DNA of 64,000 bases from Dehalococcoidia bacterium (GTDB lineage: Bacteria > Chloroflexota > Dehalococcoidia > GIF9 > UBA5629), in contig JBAZEK010000002.1 in assembly GCA_041653995.1 (NCBI GenBank), forward strand, positions 372,001 to 436,000. The letters run 5' to 3'. This document shows positions 18,101 to 26,061 of the stretch, one piece after another (position 1 is the stretch's first letter; every line of letters starts with the position of its first letter). A model generated the notes under the pieces. The model saw nothing but the letters and a program-made list of their open reading frames with translations, did not search any database and was not told the DNA's origin. The position numbers and the translations under genes were made by a program.

Positions 18101-18603
18101 CGTTTTCGCGCGGCCAGGTCGCCGAGAAGAGGGCGGAGCAAATAAATATCCTGATTGAGAACGTGCTCAATCTAAGACAGAGCCGGATGCAGAAAGAGAA
18201 TATCGATGTGAAGCTGGAACTGTCGGAAGGTTTGCCCTCGGTCTATTGCGATCCTGCACGGATTCAACAGGCCATACTCAATATCATATTAAACGCGGAG
18301 TATTTTATGTACCAGGCCCACGAGCGCGGCACGCTCAGCATTAAAACGGATGTATACGGCGGCAATATAAAGTTGGCCATAGGGGATGACGGCCCCGGAA
18401 TGTCGGCCGATAAGCTGGACCATTTGTTCGATCCTTTCTACACCACCAAGCAGTCCGGGGAAGGAACGGGCCTGGGACTGAGCATATGCCACAGTATAGT
18501 CCGTGATCATGGGGGCAGAATTTACGTCGAAAGCGCACTGGGCAAAGGAGCCGTTTTCACTATTGAGCTGCCGGCCGGGCAACAAGGTTTAATGCTAACG
18601 TAG
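15142..18603 (+). CDS. Cytoplasmic multi-PAS/GAF sensor histidine kinase
   Basis: 1153 residues and no membrane segment, so a soluble sensor. Order: PAS (about 48-150), GAF-like (170-340), coiled coil (340-395), GAF (395-545), PAS (550-665), PAS (670-785), PAS (795-920), HisKA with the phospho-accepting His938 in GGLAHEINNPLTAVMGF, and HATPase with NIILNAEYF (N box), GDDGPGMS (G1) and GEGTGLGLSICHSIV (G2). It should autophosphorylate in response to small molecules, redox state or light bound in the PAS/GAF modules; no obvious haem or flavin motif is visible. No response regulator lies nearby, making it an orphan kinase. It converges on the CooC-like gene with a 15-base gap. Confidence 0.92.
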   Translation: MAKKSDKNRARQTVMKAIGQSPAPRKSRAVKRRNPTGKPEPAGGQMTTLLGGLPDGICIFDKAGVITYCNASFSAISGLPLRKLTGRKLRKNALWGVPGKDDEFRELWRRVKQAGRQLEVQAQPITRPGQPTRFWNLKLTPYLSKKKRLEGMNLQIRDVTEEAGLRNRERLMTDYYAAALMHQSIQPLLDDLVSLLKGYSRCPFIEVIISDTYGNRTLKAMTGQSPGLWDANKAISQPAVEMLFSEAGAEFSCGEKDSLCLGDTLAIADGLVGSLRKLVNDAMNSYGCKSLALIPVRLAGKITGYILLISPVAGGITPYMVETIESVSGHLQVVIEHAELKDEVRRQRQGLLKQMHERAAHLEALSERLKQESAERKKAQEEMRVQRDLAVALNGIENLDEALKLCLDTAILVSGMDCGGIYLADPVALGFNLAVSRGLSDDFVRQVTYYKDSEPNALIIKNGVPVYSTYNEIDEPTDEIRQAEGLKGLGVIPVIHDGRAVACLNIASHVLDEIPFNARSVVEAIAADLGTFIAHITDREALKESEERYRTLFAGTPNPILVKDMEGNYIDGNDAALAFLECTREEFLAMNVKNTLPPYLDEDWYANLRKIWEIGGTVERDYYVWGKIKVLELTLTPLQVRGRKIVFGIGRDVTEKKKAEKELRESEEKYRLLVENANEAIAVVQDSIVKYVNDRTFEIMLHSREEFLSRPFIEFIHPDDKQMVMGYYTSWASHEKVPSLYPFRFIDKDGAIKWAEMRATTFKWEGKPAVLVLMTDITERQRAAEALRQSEERYRLLAENSLDVIWTVGLDLKPIYISPSIELYTGFKADEVKDIVTSGEWAARLGMDPKDARQQQASMRALVEGEAEIQVIEYKIKAGDGKSYWAHEKMSILRDSEGKISGIIGVTRDITEQKVVTENLIVADRLVSLGEMAGGLAHEINNPLTAVMGFAYLLQQNPATSPEIREDVESIYKESKRAAEVIKNFLTFSRGQVAEKRAEQINILIENVLNLRQSRMQKENIDVKLELSEGLPSVYCDPARIQQAILNIILNAEYFMYQAHERGTLSIKTDVYGGNIKLAIGDDGPGMSADKLDHLFDPFYTTKQSGEGTGLGLSICHSIVRDHGGRIYVESALGKGAVFTIELPAGQQGLMLT

Positions 18604-18620
18604 ATCGGCTGTTGCCGATC
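18603..18620. terminator. Hairpin over two convergent stop codons
   Basis: GATCGGC (18603-18609) and GCCGATC (18614-18620) form a perfect seven-base stem with a TGTT loop. It fills the whole gap between the kinase and the CooC-like gene and touches both stop codons. No long T run follows, so termination strength is uncertain. Confidence 0.4.
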
Positions 18621-19512
18621 ATAGAGCTTTGTATAAATCATCAACAATGATGCCGGCCTCTTTAGCGGCAATACGGTCACGCACCGGCTTTCCCTCGAAA
18701 GCTGCTTCGGCCAGATTCGGGTTGTAGTTCAAAACGCCATATATTTTCACATCGCGCTTTTCCAGTTCCTGCCTGGCGCGGGCCGACATACTTATGGAAG
18801 ACATCTTGTTGAGGATAGCGCCCACCCGGCCGATGCCCATTCCCTGCGCCATCTGAGCGATGCGACCGGCCACAATTATGGACTCGAGGGAGGGCTCAAC
18901 AACAGCCAGTATTGTATCGGCCTGCCTTTCCACGCCCCGGCCGAAGCTCTCGACGCCCGCCTCCATGTCCAAAACCAGCACCTCGTCTTCTTTCAATTCG
19001 AGCTTCTCGACTATGCTGCGCGCCGACTCAGCCAGCGAGCAGGCGCAGCCCTGAAAGGGGTCGAGTATCTTCCCCACCGCCATAAACCGTACACCGTCTT
19101 CAGACGACACAAATCCGGGAGGGATATCGTCCATGGAAAACCGCTCGCGCTGCGAGAACTTGCCGTCTTCATTAAATAGATCGCTGAGCGCTTGAGGCTC
19201 TCCCTTGATTCCAAGCATCCTGCCCAGGCCGGGATTCGACTCGTCAGCGTCGATGACTATCACCCTGCGCCCGGCCTCTTTGAGCGCCAGCGCCAGCAAT
19301 GCGACGGCCGTAGTCTTGCCCGAGCCACCCTTGCCGCAAACCGCGATCTTGCTCACGGCAGATGCGCGGGGTATGTGTGTTTTCATATATTCCCTTATCT
19401 TTCGGGAAGCCTCCACTTTCTCTTCGGCCGTCGTGGCGTAACACAGCCCGCAATCGATGCAGGCATCGTCGTCATAGTACGGCGCCCCCAGGGGGCAATG
19501 GAACAATCCCAT
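18619..19512 (-). CDS. CooC-type nickel-insertion ATPase with N-terminal cysteine cluster
   Basis: 297 residues of the MinD/SIMIBI class. The P-loop VCGKGGSGKTT (58-68) is the deviant Walker A, followed by VIDADESNPGL. GCACS (156 and 158) is the CxC pair that in CooC binds nickel or zinc at the dimer interface. CooC proteins insert nickel into carbon monoxide dehydrogenase using ATP. Unlike classical CooC there is an N-terminal extension with four cysteines (C6, C18, C21, C24; CIDCGLC) able to hold one Fe-S cluster. The upstream gene, 42 bases away, is an Fe-S protein, so both likely work together. No CODH subunit is in the window. The client could be CODH/acetyl-CoA synthase or another metalloenzyme. 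Confidence 0.82.
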   Translation of the reverse strand: MGLFHCPLGAPYYDDDACIDCGLCYATTAEEKVEASRKIREYMKTHIPRASAVSKIAVCGKGGSGKTTAVALLALALKEAGRRVIVIDADESNPGLGRMLGIKGEPQALSDLFNEDGKFSQRERFSMDDIPPGFVSSEDGVRFMAVGKILDPFQGCACSLAESARSIVEKLELKEDEVLVLDMEAGVESFGRGVERQADTILAVVEPSLESIIVAGRIAQMAQGMGIGRVGAILNKMSSISMSARARQELEKRDVKIYGVLNYNPNLAEAAFEGKPVRDRIAAKEAGIIVDDLYKAL

Positions 19513-19554
19513 CTAAAATATATATCCCGGGCAGGCGCATCGGCCTGCTCAGAG

Positions 19555-20658
19555 TTAATAGATGCTCAGCGTCTCCGGTACATGTTCAAGCGGACGCACC
19601 AACTTCATGCTACGGGCACCCGACTTGCAGGTGATGTTGCAGCTCCCACAACCCCTGCATATCTCGGGTTCTGTGAAAGATCTTTCGCCCTCGATCCCGT
19701 CATATTTTTTCATTGAAACGGCCTGGAACTGGCACCTTTCCACACAGACCCCGCAACCTTTGCACTTTACGGGGTCGACCACCGAGATAAAACGGCTCTT
19801 CTGGGCGATTTTGATGGCAAGACAGCAGCAGTAATGGCAGTTGCAGAGGAGCTGCGTTACCTCACGCTGGTTTACGGTTACATGCACAGCCGGCTGCTTG
19901 TCGAAATTCTGAATAATGGCTATGGCCTCGTCGGCGGATATCTTCCTGCCCGTTTTCCTATCCAGGTTATACTCGGCGGTGCGGTCCAGCGTTATACATG
20001 ACTCTTGCGGCACGCCGCACCAGCGGTCAGTGTGCGACGCTTTGCAGCCGCAGCGCATAACTGCAATCAGGCTGCGGGATTTAAGCAGGGCAGGTGCGTT
20101 TTCGAAAGGCTGAACCCCCGGCACGTCCTTAATGGAAGGCCAGCGCGGCACAACCCTGAATTCACTGGCGTGGCCGGCGGGCAGGTTAGCAGGCGCTGGT
20201 TTGGTCATCGGGCCTTCGATGGAACCCCAGAGATCATAATAAATCCGGCCCAGGCTTTTATCATAGTTGGGATTGCCCAGCGCAGCATCGTGCAACTGCA
20301 TAAAGGTGCGAGCCATGGCGGGGCCTTTCCTGGTGGGAAATACCAGGCCCTTCTCAAACAGCTCGCGGATATGCTGCCTGACCAGGGTTTTATCCATGCC
20401 CAGCTTGCCGGCGAAAGTATCTGAAACTTCGAGCGAACGTCCGGATGAGGGTGGTAAATCGAGATCGGGCAGCGCCGCAACGATCTTGATCTGTTCGGCA
20501 TTGGCCAGGCAGGCCAGGATCCTGGGCATGATTTCTTTATCGCCGGGGAAGATCCTGTTGGCCAGATCAATATAAATAGGATCCACGGGGAACTTATTCT
20601 TTTCTACGCGGGACTTCAGCTCGGCGTATACTTCAAAAGGGTCTGCCTGTCTCGTCAT
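19555..20658 (-). CDS. Two-[4Fe-4S] ferredoxin-like protein with N-terminal winged helix
   Basis: 367 residues. Residues about 45-115 look like a winged-helix domain (AGKLGMDKTLVRQHIRELFEKGLVFP). A middle region has its own cysteines: RCGCKASHTDRWCG, ESCITL and then CNCHYCCC. Two ferredoxin motifs close the protein, CKGCGVCVERCQ and CRGCGSCNITCK. Such proteins occur in anaerobes; the C-terminal part surely moves electrons, while the N-terminal part suggests DNA binding or a structural fold from the marR-like class. AAAGGAG precedes the ATG by about seven bases. It is followed by the CooC-like gene. It diverges from the str operon over 367 bases. Confidence 0.75.
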   Translation of the reverse strand: MTRQADPFEVYAELKSRVEKNKFPVDPIYIDLANRIFPGDKEIMPRILACLANAEQIKIVAALPDLDLPPSSGRSLEVSDTFAGKLGMDKTLVRQHIRELFEKGLVFPTRKGPAMARTFMQLHDAALGNPNYDKSLGRIYYDLWGSIEGPMTKPAPANLPAGHASEFRVVPRWPSIKDVPGVQPFENAPALLKSRSLIAVMRCGCKASHTDRWCGVPQESCITLDRTAEYNLDRKTGRKISADEAIAIIQNFDKQPAVHVTVNQREVTQLLCNCHYCCCLAIKIAQKSRFISVVDPVKCKGCGVCVERCQFQAVSMKKYDGIEGERSFTEPEICRGCGSCNITCKSGARSMKLVRPLEHVPETLSIY

Positions 20659-20750
20659 ATGTCGTCTCCTTTAATTTAGAGGATTGTTTAAAACGGGCCA
20701 TGTATATTGTACAGCAAAATTTCCGGCTGCCGGATGCACAGGCAGGGGAT

Positions 20751-20766
20751 TTTTCACGGGTGAAAA
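20751..20766. promoter_or_regulatory. Palindrome, candidate operator
   Basis: TTTTCAC-GG-GTGAAAA is a perfect 7+2+7 inverted repeat about 90 bases upstream of the Fe-S gene start and 46 bases upstream of the rpsL promoter. A very similar site, TTTTTCACGCGTGATC, stands at 49129-49144 upstream of the SAM-cycle operon. Confidence 0.45.
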
Positions 20767-20811
20767 GTCCAGGTTACGACGGGCACTTCAAATCACGTAG
20801 GTCGGCTATTG

Positions 20812-20841
20812 TTGACAGGGATTGAATTCGTATGTTAATAT
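20812..20841 (+). promoter_or_regulatory. Promoter of the str ribosomal operon
   Basis: Perfect TTGACA (20812-20817), 18-base spacer, and TAATAT (20836-20841) with the extended -10 TG at 20833-20834. A start near 20848 leaves a leader of almost 180 bases before rpsL. Confidence 0.75.
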
Positions 20842-20860
20842 TTCCATTTGTTGCAAAGTT

Positions 20861-20981
20861 GCGCTAATATTCATTAGTTTCGCGCGGATTTTGCGTGACC
20901 TGGATAACAATCAAGCCGGCTGGTTGACCCGGGATGTGGGCCAGATCGGGAAGTAGTCCGGGGACAACTGGGTGGCTTTTT
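20861..20981 (+). promoter_or_regulatory. Structured str-operon leader with terminator-like hairpin
   Basis: Two structures lie in the leader. A small hairpin CTAAT-ATTC-ATTAG occupies 20864-20877. A long one pairs AGCCGGCTGGTTG (20914-20926) with CAACTGGGTGGCT (20965-20977), with one mismatch and three G-U pairs; an inner stem of CCCGGGA with TCCGGGG sits inside it. TTTTT (20977-20981) follows directly, as in an intrinsic terminator. As the only gene it could terminate is the operon itself, it may be an attenuator or a ribosomal-protein binding site; no known leader family was recognised. Confidence 0.5.
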
Positions 20982-21025
20982 AATTTGCCGAAAACAGGGA
21001 ATATATATTTAAGGAAGAGATTAGT

Positions 21026-21457
21026 ATGCCGACAGTGAATCAGTTGGTCAGGAAGGGCCGCCATAAGATGGCCAGGAAGACCAAGTCTCCCGCGTTGCAG
21101 GTGATCTACAACACCTTGAAGAACAAATCGAGGAAGGGTGTATGTTCTCCGCAGAAACGTGGCGTATGTGTGCAGGTTAAAACAATGACACCGAAAAAGC
21201 CTAACTCGGCGTTACGTAAGATCGCCCGCGTACGGCTGACAAATCACATCGAAGTTACGGCATATATACCGGGAGAGGGACACAATCTTCAGGAGCACTC
21301 GGTAGTTCTCATACGCGGCGGCAGGGTCAAAGACCTGCCGGGCGTCCGCTATCACATCATCCGCGGTACACTCGATGCTGCGGGAGTCGAAAAACGCAGG
21401 CAGGGGAGAAGTAAATACGGGGCGAAAGCTCCCAAAGCGCCTGCAGCGGCCAGCTAA
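21026..21457 (+). CDS. rpsL: Ribosomal protein uS12
   Basis: 143 residues, first gene of the cluster, starting [15 protein letters not shown]. The decoding-centre loop [17 protein letters not shown] has the lysine and proline of the streptomycin-sensitive form, and the second loop is [11 protein letters not shown]. It carries the insert [18 protein letters not shown] found in many non-proteobacterial S12 proteins, which explains the extra length over E. coli S12. S12 monitors codon-anticodon pairing in the small subunit. GGAAGAG precedes the ATG. Confidence 0.98.
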   Translation: MPTVNQLVRKGRHKMARKTKSPALQVIYNTLKNKSRKGVCSPQKRGVCVQVKTMTPKKPNSALRKIARVRLTNHIEVTAYIPGEGHNLQEHSVVLIRGGRVKDLPGVRYHIIRGTLDAAGVEKRRQGRSKYGAKAPKAPAAAS

Positions 21458-21475
21458 ATATAACGGGGAGATATT

Positions 21476-21946
21476 ATGTCAAGGCGAGCCAAATTTGTAA
21501 ACAGGGAAGTGAGCCCGGATCCCAAGTACGGGAGCCCGGTGGTTGCCAGGTTTATTAATAAAATAATGTATAAGGGCAAGAAATCCACTGCCCAGGGTAT
21601 TGTCTACGAAGCATTTGATCGCATCAACAAGCAGATGAAGACCGAACCTCTCAATATTTTTGAACAGGCAATGAAAAACGCCACCCCCGCGCTTCAGGTC
21701 AAGTCAAGGCGCGTGGGCGGTGCTACATATCAGGTACCCATTGAGGTAAGCCCGGAGCGCGGCGAGTTCCTGGCCACCAAATGGATCATTACATATGCCA
21801 GGGACCGCGGCGGAAGGTCGATGGCTGAAAGGCTGGCCGCAGAGTTGATGGATGCAGCCCAGGGACAGGGCAACTCCATCAAGAAGAAGCAGGATACCCA
21901 CAAGATGGCAGAGGCAAATAAGGCATTTGCGCATTATCGATGGTAA
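21476..21946 (+). CDS. rpsG: Ribosomal protein uS7
   Basis: 156 residues of normal length, starting [20 protein letters not shown]. The core [20 protein letters not shown] binds the 3' domain of 16S rRNA and starts head assembly. GGGGAG is seven bases upstream of the ATG, 18 bases after rpsL. In E. coli S7 represses its own operon through the rpsL-rpsG gap; here that gap is too short for such a structure, so any feedback would have to act elsewhere, for instance in the leader. Confidence 0.98.
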   Translation: MSRRAKFVNREVSPDPKYGSPVVARFINKIMYKGKKSTAQGIVYEAFDRINKQMKTEPLNIFEQAMKNATPALQVKSRRVGGATYQVPIEVSPERGEFLATKWIITYARDRGGRSMAERLAAELMDAAQGQGNSIKKKQDTHKMAEANKAFAHYRW

Positions 21947-21996
21947 CAGCAGGCGTTAAGGAATCCCGGCCCAGAACGGGTCAGGGTAACAATAAA

Positions 21997-24075
21997 GTGA
22001 CGAGATCGTTTCCCCTGGACAAGGTTCGGAACATCGGCATCATCGCCCATATCGATGCCGGTAAAACCACAACTACGGAACGCATCCTTTTCTATACCGG
22101 CCGAACATACAAGGTCGGTGAGGTGCATGACGGCACCGCAGTCATGGACTGGATGGCACAGGAGAGAGAGCGGGGCATAACGATCACTTCGGCAGCCACC
22201 ACCTGCCACTGGAAAGATTACCGCATCAATATTATCGACACTCCGGGACATGTGGATTTCACGGCTGAAGTTGAGCGCAGCCTGCGCGTCCTCGATGGAG
22301 GCGTAGTCGTGCTGGATGCTGTAGCCGGGGTGGAAGCACAGTCGGAGACTGTCTGGCGCCAGGCCGATAGATACGGCGTGCCCAGGATATGCTTTATCAA
22401 TAAAATGGACAGGGTGGGCGCCGATTTCATGCGGACAATCGAGATGATAGAGGAAAGGCTCAAGGCCAAAACGGTAGCCATACAGGTTCCGCTGGGCAAA
22501 GAGAACCTTTTCTCCGGCGTAGTCGATCTGGTCACCAAAAAAGCCTGGACTTTCCCGGACGAGGTATCGGAGGAGCCGGCTGAAGCTGAGATCCCTGCGG
22601 ATATGAGGGATGAGATCGCCAAGGCCAGGCACGATATGATAGAGAAGCTGGCTGAAAACGACGACCAGCTCATGCTCAAATATGTTGATAATCAGGAGAT
22701 CGGAGAGGACGATATTAAGGCCGCGATCAGACGTCTGACCGTAGCCAACAGGATTGTACCGATAGTCTGCGGCACCGCCCTGCGAAATAAAGGTATACAG
22801 CTGGTGCTGGATGCCGTAGTCGACTACCTGCCGTCGCCGCTGGATAAGCCGGCGCTCAAGGTTATTGATACCACGACAGGGCAGGAAGTCGCGCGTCCGG
22901 CCAGCGACAATGAGCCTTTTACGGCGCTTGCATTTAAAGTGGTATCAGATCCGTTTGTGGGCAGGCTGGTATATTTCCGGGTTTATTCGGGTAATATTAA
23001 GGTAGGCGCGCAAATATATAATGCGAGCAGGCAAAACAGAGAGCGTCTTGGAAGACTGCTGCTAATGCACGCCAACAAACGCGAAGAGATCGACGAAGTC
23101 GATACGGGCTGTATAGCGGCCACCCTGGGGCTGAAGAATACTTTCACGGGCGATACGCTATGCGATGCCGGGCAATCAGTACTGCTTGAGGATATCAAAT
23201 TCCCCGAACCGGTCATCCATATGGCGGTTGAGCCCAAGAGCAAGGCTGACCAGGATAAACTCAGCGATGCCATGGGCAGGCTTTCGGAAGAGGATCCCAC
23301 ATTCAAGGTTAAAACCAACGAAGAAACCGGACAGACTCTCATTTCGGGCATGGGTGAACTGCACCTCGAGGTGCTGATAGACCGCATGATGAGGGAGTTC
23401 GGCGTTCAGGTCAGGGTGGGCAAGCCGCAGGTAGCCTACAAAGAAACAGTCACCGTATCTGTTGAAGCGGAGGGCCGTTTTATTCGTCAAACAGGTGGCC
23501 ATGGCCAGTATGGACACTGCTGGCTGAGGATAGAGCCGGGTGAGCGTAATAGTGGATTTAAATTTATTAATGCAGTACGCGGCGGTGATATATCCCGGCA
23601 GTACATACCTGCCATTGAAGCGGGTGTTAAGGAAGCGCTGGATTCCGGCGGCGTCAGTGGATATCCGCTGGTTGATATAAAGGTATCAGTATTTGATGGA
23701 AGCGAACACGACGTCGATTCATCGGAGATGGCCTTCAAAATGGCCGGCTCCATTGCACTGAAAGAAGGCGTGGCCAGGGCAAAGCCGGTAGTCCTGGAAC
23801 CTATTATGAGACTGGAAGCAGTCACTCCATCATCCTTTATGGGAGATGTTATAGGCGATCTCAATTCCAGGCGGGGACAGATACAGGGCATCGAGACGCA
23901 CGGAGAGACCTGCGTAATACACTGTTTTGTACCCCTGGCCGAATCTTTCGGATACGCGACCTCTTTAAGGTCGGCGACCCAGGGCAGGGCCACGTATTCA
24001 ATGGAATTCCTCCAGTACAGCGAAGTACCGGCCGGTATTCTCGAGGAAATGTTAGCTAAATCGAAGGGTAGGTAA
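21997..24075 (+). CDS. fusA: Translation elongation factor G
   Basis: 692 residues. The GTPase motifs are all intact: [13 protein letters not shown] (G1), RGITITS (G2), DTPGHVDF (G3) and [10 protein letters not shown] (G4). EF-G drives tRNA-mRNA translocation and helps ribosome recycling. The start is placed at GTG (21997), because [20 protein letters not shown] aligns with the usual EF-G N-terminus; an in-frame ATG at 21940, overlapping rpsG by seven bases, would add 19 unusual residues. Unlike the common str operon, tuf does not follow; rpsJ begins at the next base after the stop. Confidence 0.97.
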   Translation: MTRSFPLDKVRNIGIIAHIDAGKTTTTERILFYTGRTYKVGEVHDGTAVMDWMAQERERGITITSAATTCHWKDYRINIIDTPGHVDFTAEVERSLRVLDGGVVVLDAVAGVEAQSETVWRQADRYGVPRICFINKMDRVGADFMRTIEMIEERLKAKTVAIQVPLGKENLFSGVVDLVTKKAWTFPDEVSEEPAEAEIPADMRDEIAKARHDMIEKLAENDDQLMLKYVDNQEIGEDDIKAAIRRLTVANRIVPIVCGTALRNKGIQLVLDAVVDYLPSPLDKPALKVIDTTTGQEVARPASDNEPFTALAFKVVSDPFVGRLVYFRVYSGNIKVGAQIYNASRQNRERLGRLLLMHANKREEIDEVDTGCIAATLGLKNTFTGDTLCDAGQSVLLEDIKFPEPVIHMAVEPKSKADQDKLSDAMGRLSEEDPTFKVKTNEETGQTLISGMGELHLEVLIDRMMREFGVQVRVGKPQVAYKETVTVSVEAEGRFIRQTGGHGQYGHCWLRIEPGERNSGFKFINAVRGGDISRQYIPAIEAGVKEALDSGGVSGYPLVDIKVSVFDGSEHDVDSSEMAFKMAGSIALKEGVARAKPVVLEPIMRLEAVTPSSFMGDVIGDLNSRRGQIQGIETHGETCVIHCFVPLAESFGYATSLRSATQGRATYSMEFLQYSEVPAGILEEMLAKSKGR

Positions 24076-24384
24076 ATGACCAAGCAGAAGATAAGAATTA
24101 AACTGAGGGGATACGATCACAGGCTGGTCGACCAGTCCGCAGGGCAGATAGTTGAAACTGCAATAAAATCGGGCGCCGAGGTGATCGGTCCGGTGCCTCT
24201 ACCGACGAGGATTGAGAAGTTTTGCGTGATCAGGTCAGGTTTTATTGATAAGGATTCCCGTGAGCAATTTGAGATGCGCACTCACAAGAGGCTGATCGAC
24301 ATAGTCGGCCCGACAACCAAGACCATCGATGCGCTTACCCAACTTCAGTTGCCTTCGGGCGTAGAAATCGATATTAGATTGTAG
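24076..24384 (+). CDS. rpsJ: Ribosomal protein uS10
   Basis: 102 residues, [20 protein letters not shown] at the start and [12 protein letters not shown] in the core. S10 sits in the 30S head and also partners NusB in antitermination. Its ATG directly abuts the fusA stop, with GGGTAGG as ribosome-binding region inside the end of fusA, so the str and S10 operons are fused with no intergenic promoter space. Confidence 0.98.
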   Translation: MTKQKIRIKLRGYDHRLVDQSAGQIVETAIKSGAEVIGPVPLPTRIEKFCVIRSGFIDKDSREQFEMRTHKRLIDIVGPTTKTIDALTQLQLPSGVEIDIRL

Positions 24385-24395
24385 GATTAAGAGAA

Positions 24396-25004
24396 ATGGC
24401 TGGCATACTCGGAAAAAAAATTGGAATGACGCAATTGTACAGGGAGAACCTGGAGATAGCTGTTACTGCCATAGAGGCCGGACCTTGCTGTGTCACGCAG
24501 GTCAAGACGGTTGAGAAGGACAAATATAACGCTGTGCAGATCGGCTTTGGAGAAGCGAAGAAGCTGGGCAAGGCGGAGAAGGGACATTTAAAGGAAAATG
24601 GGAATTACCGCTACCTGCGCGAGCTGCGCATGGATGATGTAAAAGATTACCAGGTCGGACAGAAAATCGATGCAGGGATGTTCAAGGCCGGTGATATAGT
24701 ACAGGTCGAGGGCATTTCCAAGGGCAAGGGATTCGCCGGTGGAGTTAAAAGGTATCACTTCAAGGGCGGACCCAAGACGCATGGCCAGTCCGACAGGCAC
24801 CGAGCCCCGGGTTCGGTCGGATCCACGACCACGCCGGGACGTGTATTCAAAGGCCTGCGCATGGCCGGGCATATGGGGGCCAGCAAGGTCACAGCGCGCA
24901 ATCTGGTTGTGATCGAAGTCGACACCGCCAAAAATGTATTGCTGCTGAAGGGCGCGGTCCCGGGTGCCAGGGGCGGCATTCTGCTGATTGAGAAAGCATC
25001 ATAA
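24396..25004 (+). CDS. rplC: Ribosomal protein uL3
   Basis: 202 residues starting MAGILGKKIGMTQLYRE. The long internal loop that reaches the peptidyl-transferase centre contains the family signature FKGGPKTHGQSDRHRAPGSV. It is one of the primary assembly proteins of the 50S subunit. It follows rpsJ by 11 bases with only a weak purine stretch (TTAAGAGA) as ribosome-binding site, consistent with coupled translation. Confidence 0.98.
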   Translation: MAGILGKKIGMTQLYRENLEIAVTAIEAGPCCVTQVKTVEKDKYNAVQIGFGEAKKLGKAEKGHLKENGNYRYLRELRMDDVKDYQVGQKIDAGMFKAGDIVQVEGISKGKGFAGGVKRYHFKGGPKTHGQSDRHRAPGSVGSTTTPGRVFKGLRMAGHMGASKVTARNLVVIEVDTAKNVLLLKGAVPGARGGILLIEKAS

Positions 25005-25017
25005 AAAGGTTACTGAC

Positions 25018-25734
25018 GTGGATATAGAAGTATTTGATTTGAAAGGCGAAAAGACGGGCAAGATAACGGTCAGTGGTTACGTATTCGGCCAGACCGTAAA
25101 TGAAGCGGTGGTACACCAGGCCCTGCTCAGGCAACTGGCAAACAGGAGACAGGGTACAGCTGATACGCAGACCCGCTCGGATGTAAGCAGGAGCACCAAG
25201 AAAGCATATGCCCAGAAGCACACCGGCAGGGCTAGGCGCGGTCCTGCTTCATCGCCGCTGCTCAAGGGCGGTGGTGTGGTCTTCGGTCCGCATCCCCGCA
25301 GCTACCGGCAGGACATGCCCAAGAAAATGCGCAGGTTGGCTCTGCGCAGCGTTCTTTCGGGCAAGGTCAGCGGCGGCGAGGTGAAAGTGCTTAAAAAGCT
25401 TGACCTGAAGGAGCCCAAGACCAGGCTGATGTCTGATATCCTGTTCGCTCTGGGAGTCGACGATACAGCTATCATTGGCGTCGCCCTGGGTAAGGACAAT
25501 ATAACAAAAGCGTGTTCCAACCTGCCGGGCATCAAGACCACCATGGTTTCCATGCTGAACGTGGCTGACTTGCTGTCGTACAGGATGCTGGTGCTGGATG
25601 TAGATGCCGTCAGGCGCATCGAAGAGCTGTGGGATGAAAAGAAAGAGGCAAAGGCCGAAGTAAAGACCGCAGCAAAGAGCTCAGCGAAGAGTTCAACGAA
25701 GAGCTCCACTAAGAGCAAGGAAAAGGCGGAATAA
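25018..25734 (+). CDS. rplD: Ribosomal protein uL4 with Lys/Ser-rich tail
   Basis: 238 residues. Start set at GTG (25018), with AAAGG seven bases ahead and VDIEVFDLKGEKTGKITV matching the L4 N-terminus; a TTG at 24988 inside rplC is unlikely. The exit-tunnel loop is QKHTGRARRGPASSPLLKGG. The last 30 residues are a low-complexity tail (AKSSAKSSTKSSTKSKEKAE) not needed by the fold. L4 lines the exit tunnel and in E. coli represses the S10 operon; nothing here shows that control. Confidence 0.96.
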   Translation: MDIEVFDLKGEKTGKITVSGYVFGQTVNEAVVHQALLRQLANRRQGTADTQTRSDVSRSTKKAYAQKHTGRARRGPASSPLLKGGGVVFGPHPRSYRQDMPKKMRRLALRSVLSGKVSGGEVKVLKKLDLKEPKTRLMSDILFALGVDDTAIIGVALGKDNITKACSNLPGIKTTMVSMLNVADLLSYRMLVLDVDAVRRIEELWDEKKEAKAEVKTAAKSSAKSSTKSSTKSKEKAE

Positions 25735-25759
25735 GGCGCCGAGAGGGTTTATTCACACC

Positions 25760-26044
25760 ATGAATTTATTTGAGGTTTTACGCAGGCCGCTGGTAACCGA
25801 GAAAACCACCAGGCTTTCAGAGAGCAATAAATATGTATTTGAGGTGGACAAGAGGTCTACCAAAGACCAGGTCAGGTTGGCCGTGGAGAAGGCCTTCAAG
25901 GTGGACGTTATCAGCGTTAATATTATAAAGGTACCAGGCGAGACAAAAAGGATGGGCAGGAGGGCAATCACCCACCCTGCCTGGAAAAAAGCCATAGTGA
26001 CGCTCAAAGAAGGGGACAAGATCCAGTTCTTTGAGGGAGTCTAA
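25760..26044 (+). CDS. rplW: Ribosomal protein uL23
   Basis: 94 residues: RRPLVTEKTTRLSESNKYVF at the start and GRRAITHPAWKKAIVTL near the end. L23 lies at the tunnel exit and docks trigger factor and the signal recognition particle. Length is normal. A 17-base gap separates its stop from the short bS22-like gene. Confidence 0.97.
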   Translation: MNLFEVLRRPLVTEKTTRLSESNKYVFEVDKRSTKDQVRLAVEKAFKVDVISVNIIKVPGETKRMGRRAITHPAWKKAIVTLKEGDKIQFFEGV

Positions 26045-26061
26045 GATAACAGGAGTAGAAA

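Noticed and set aside
20842..21025. T-box or known ribosomal-protein leader
   Set aside because: No T-box sequence (AGGGTGG-ACCGCG) or other known leader motif could be matched.
21940..21996. ATG start for fusA overlapping rpsG
   Set aside because: It adds 19 residues not found in EF-G; GTG at 21997 matches the conserved N-terminus.
21934..22632. 232-codon minus-strand frame over rpsG and fusA
   Set aside because: Antisense to two conserved genes; no protein-like features.
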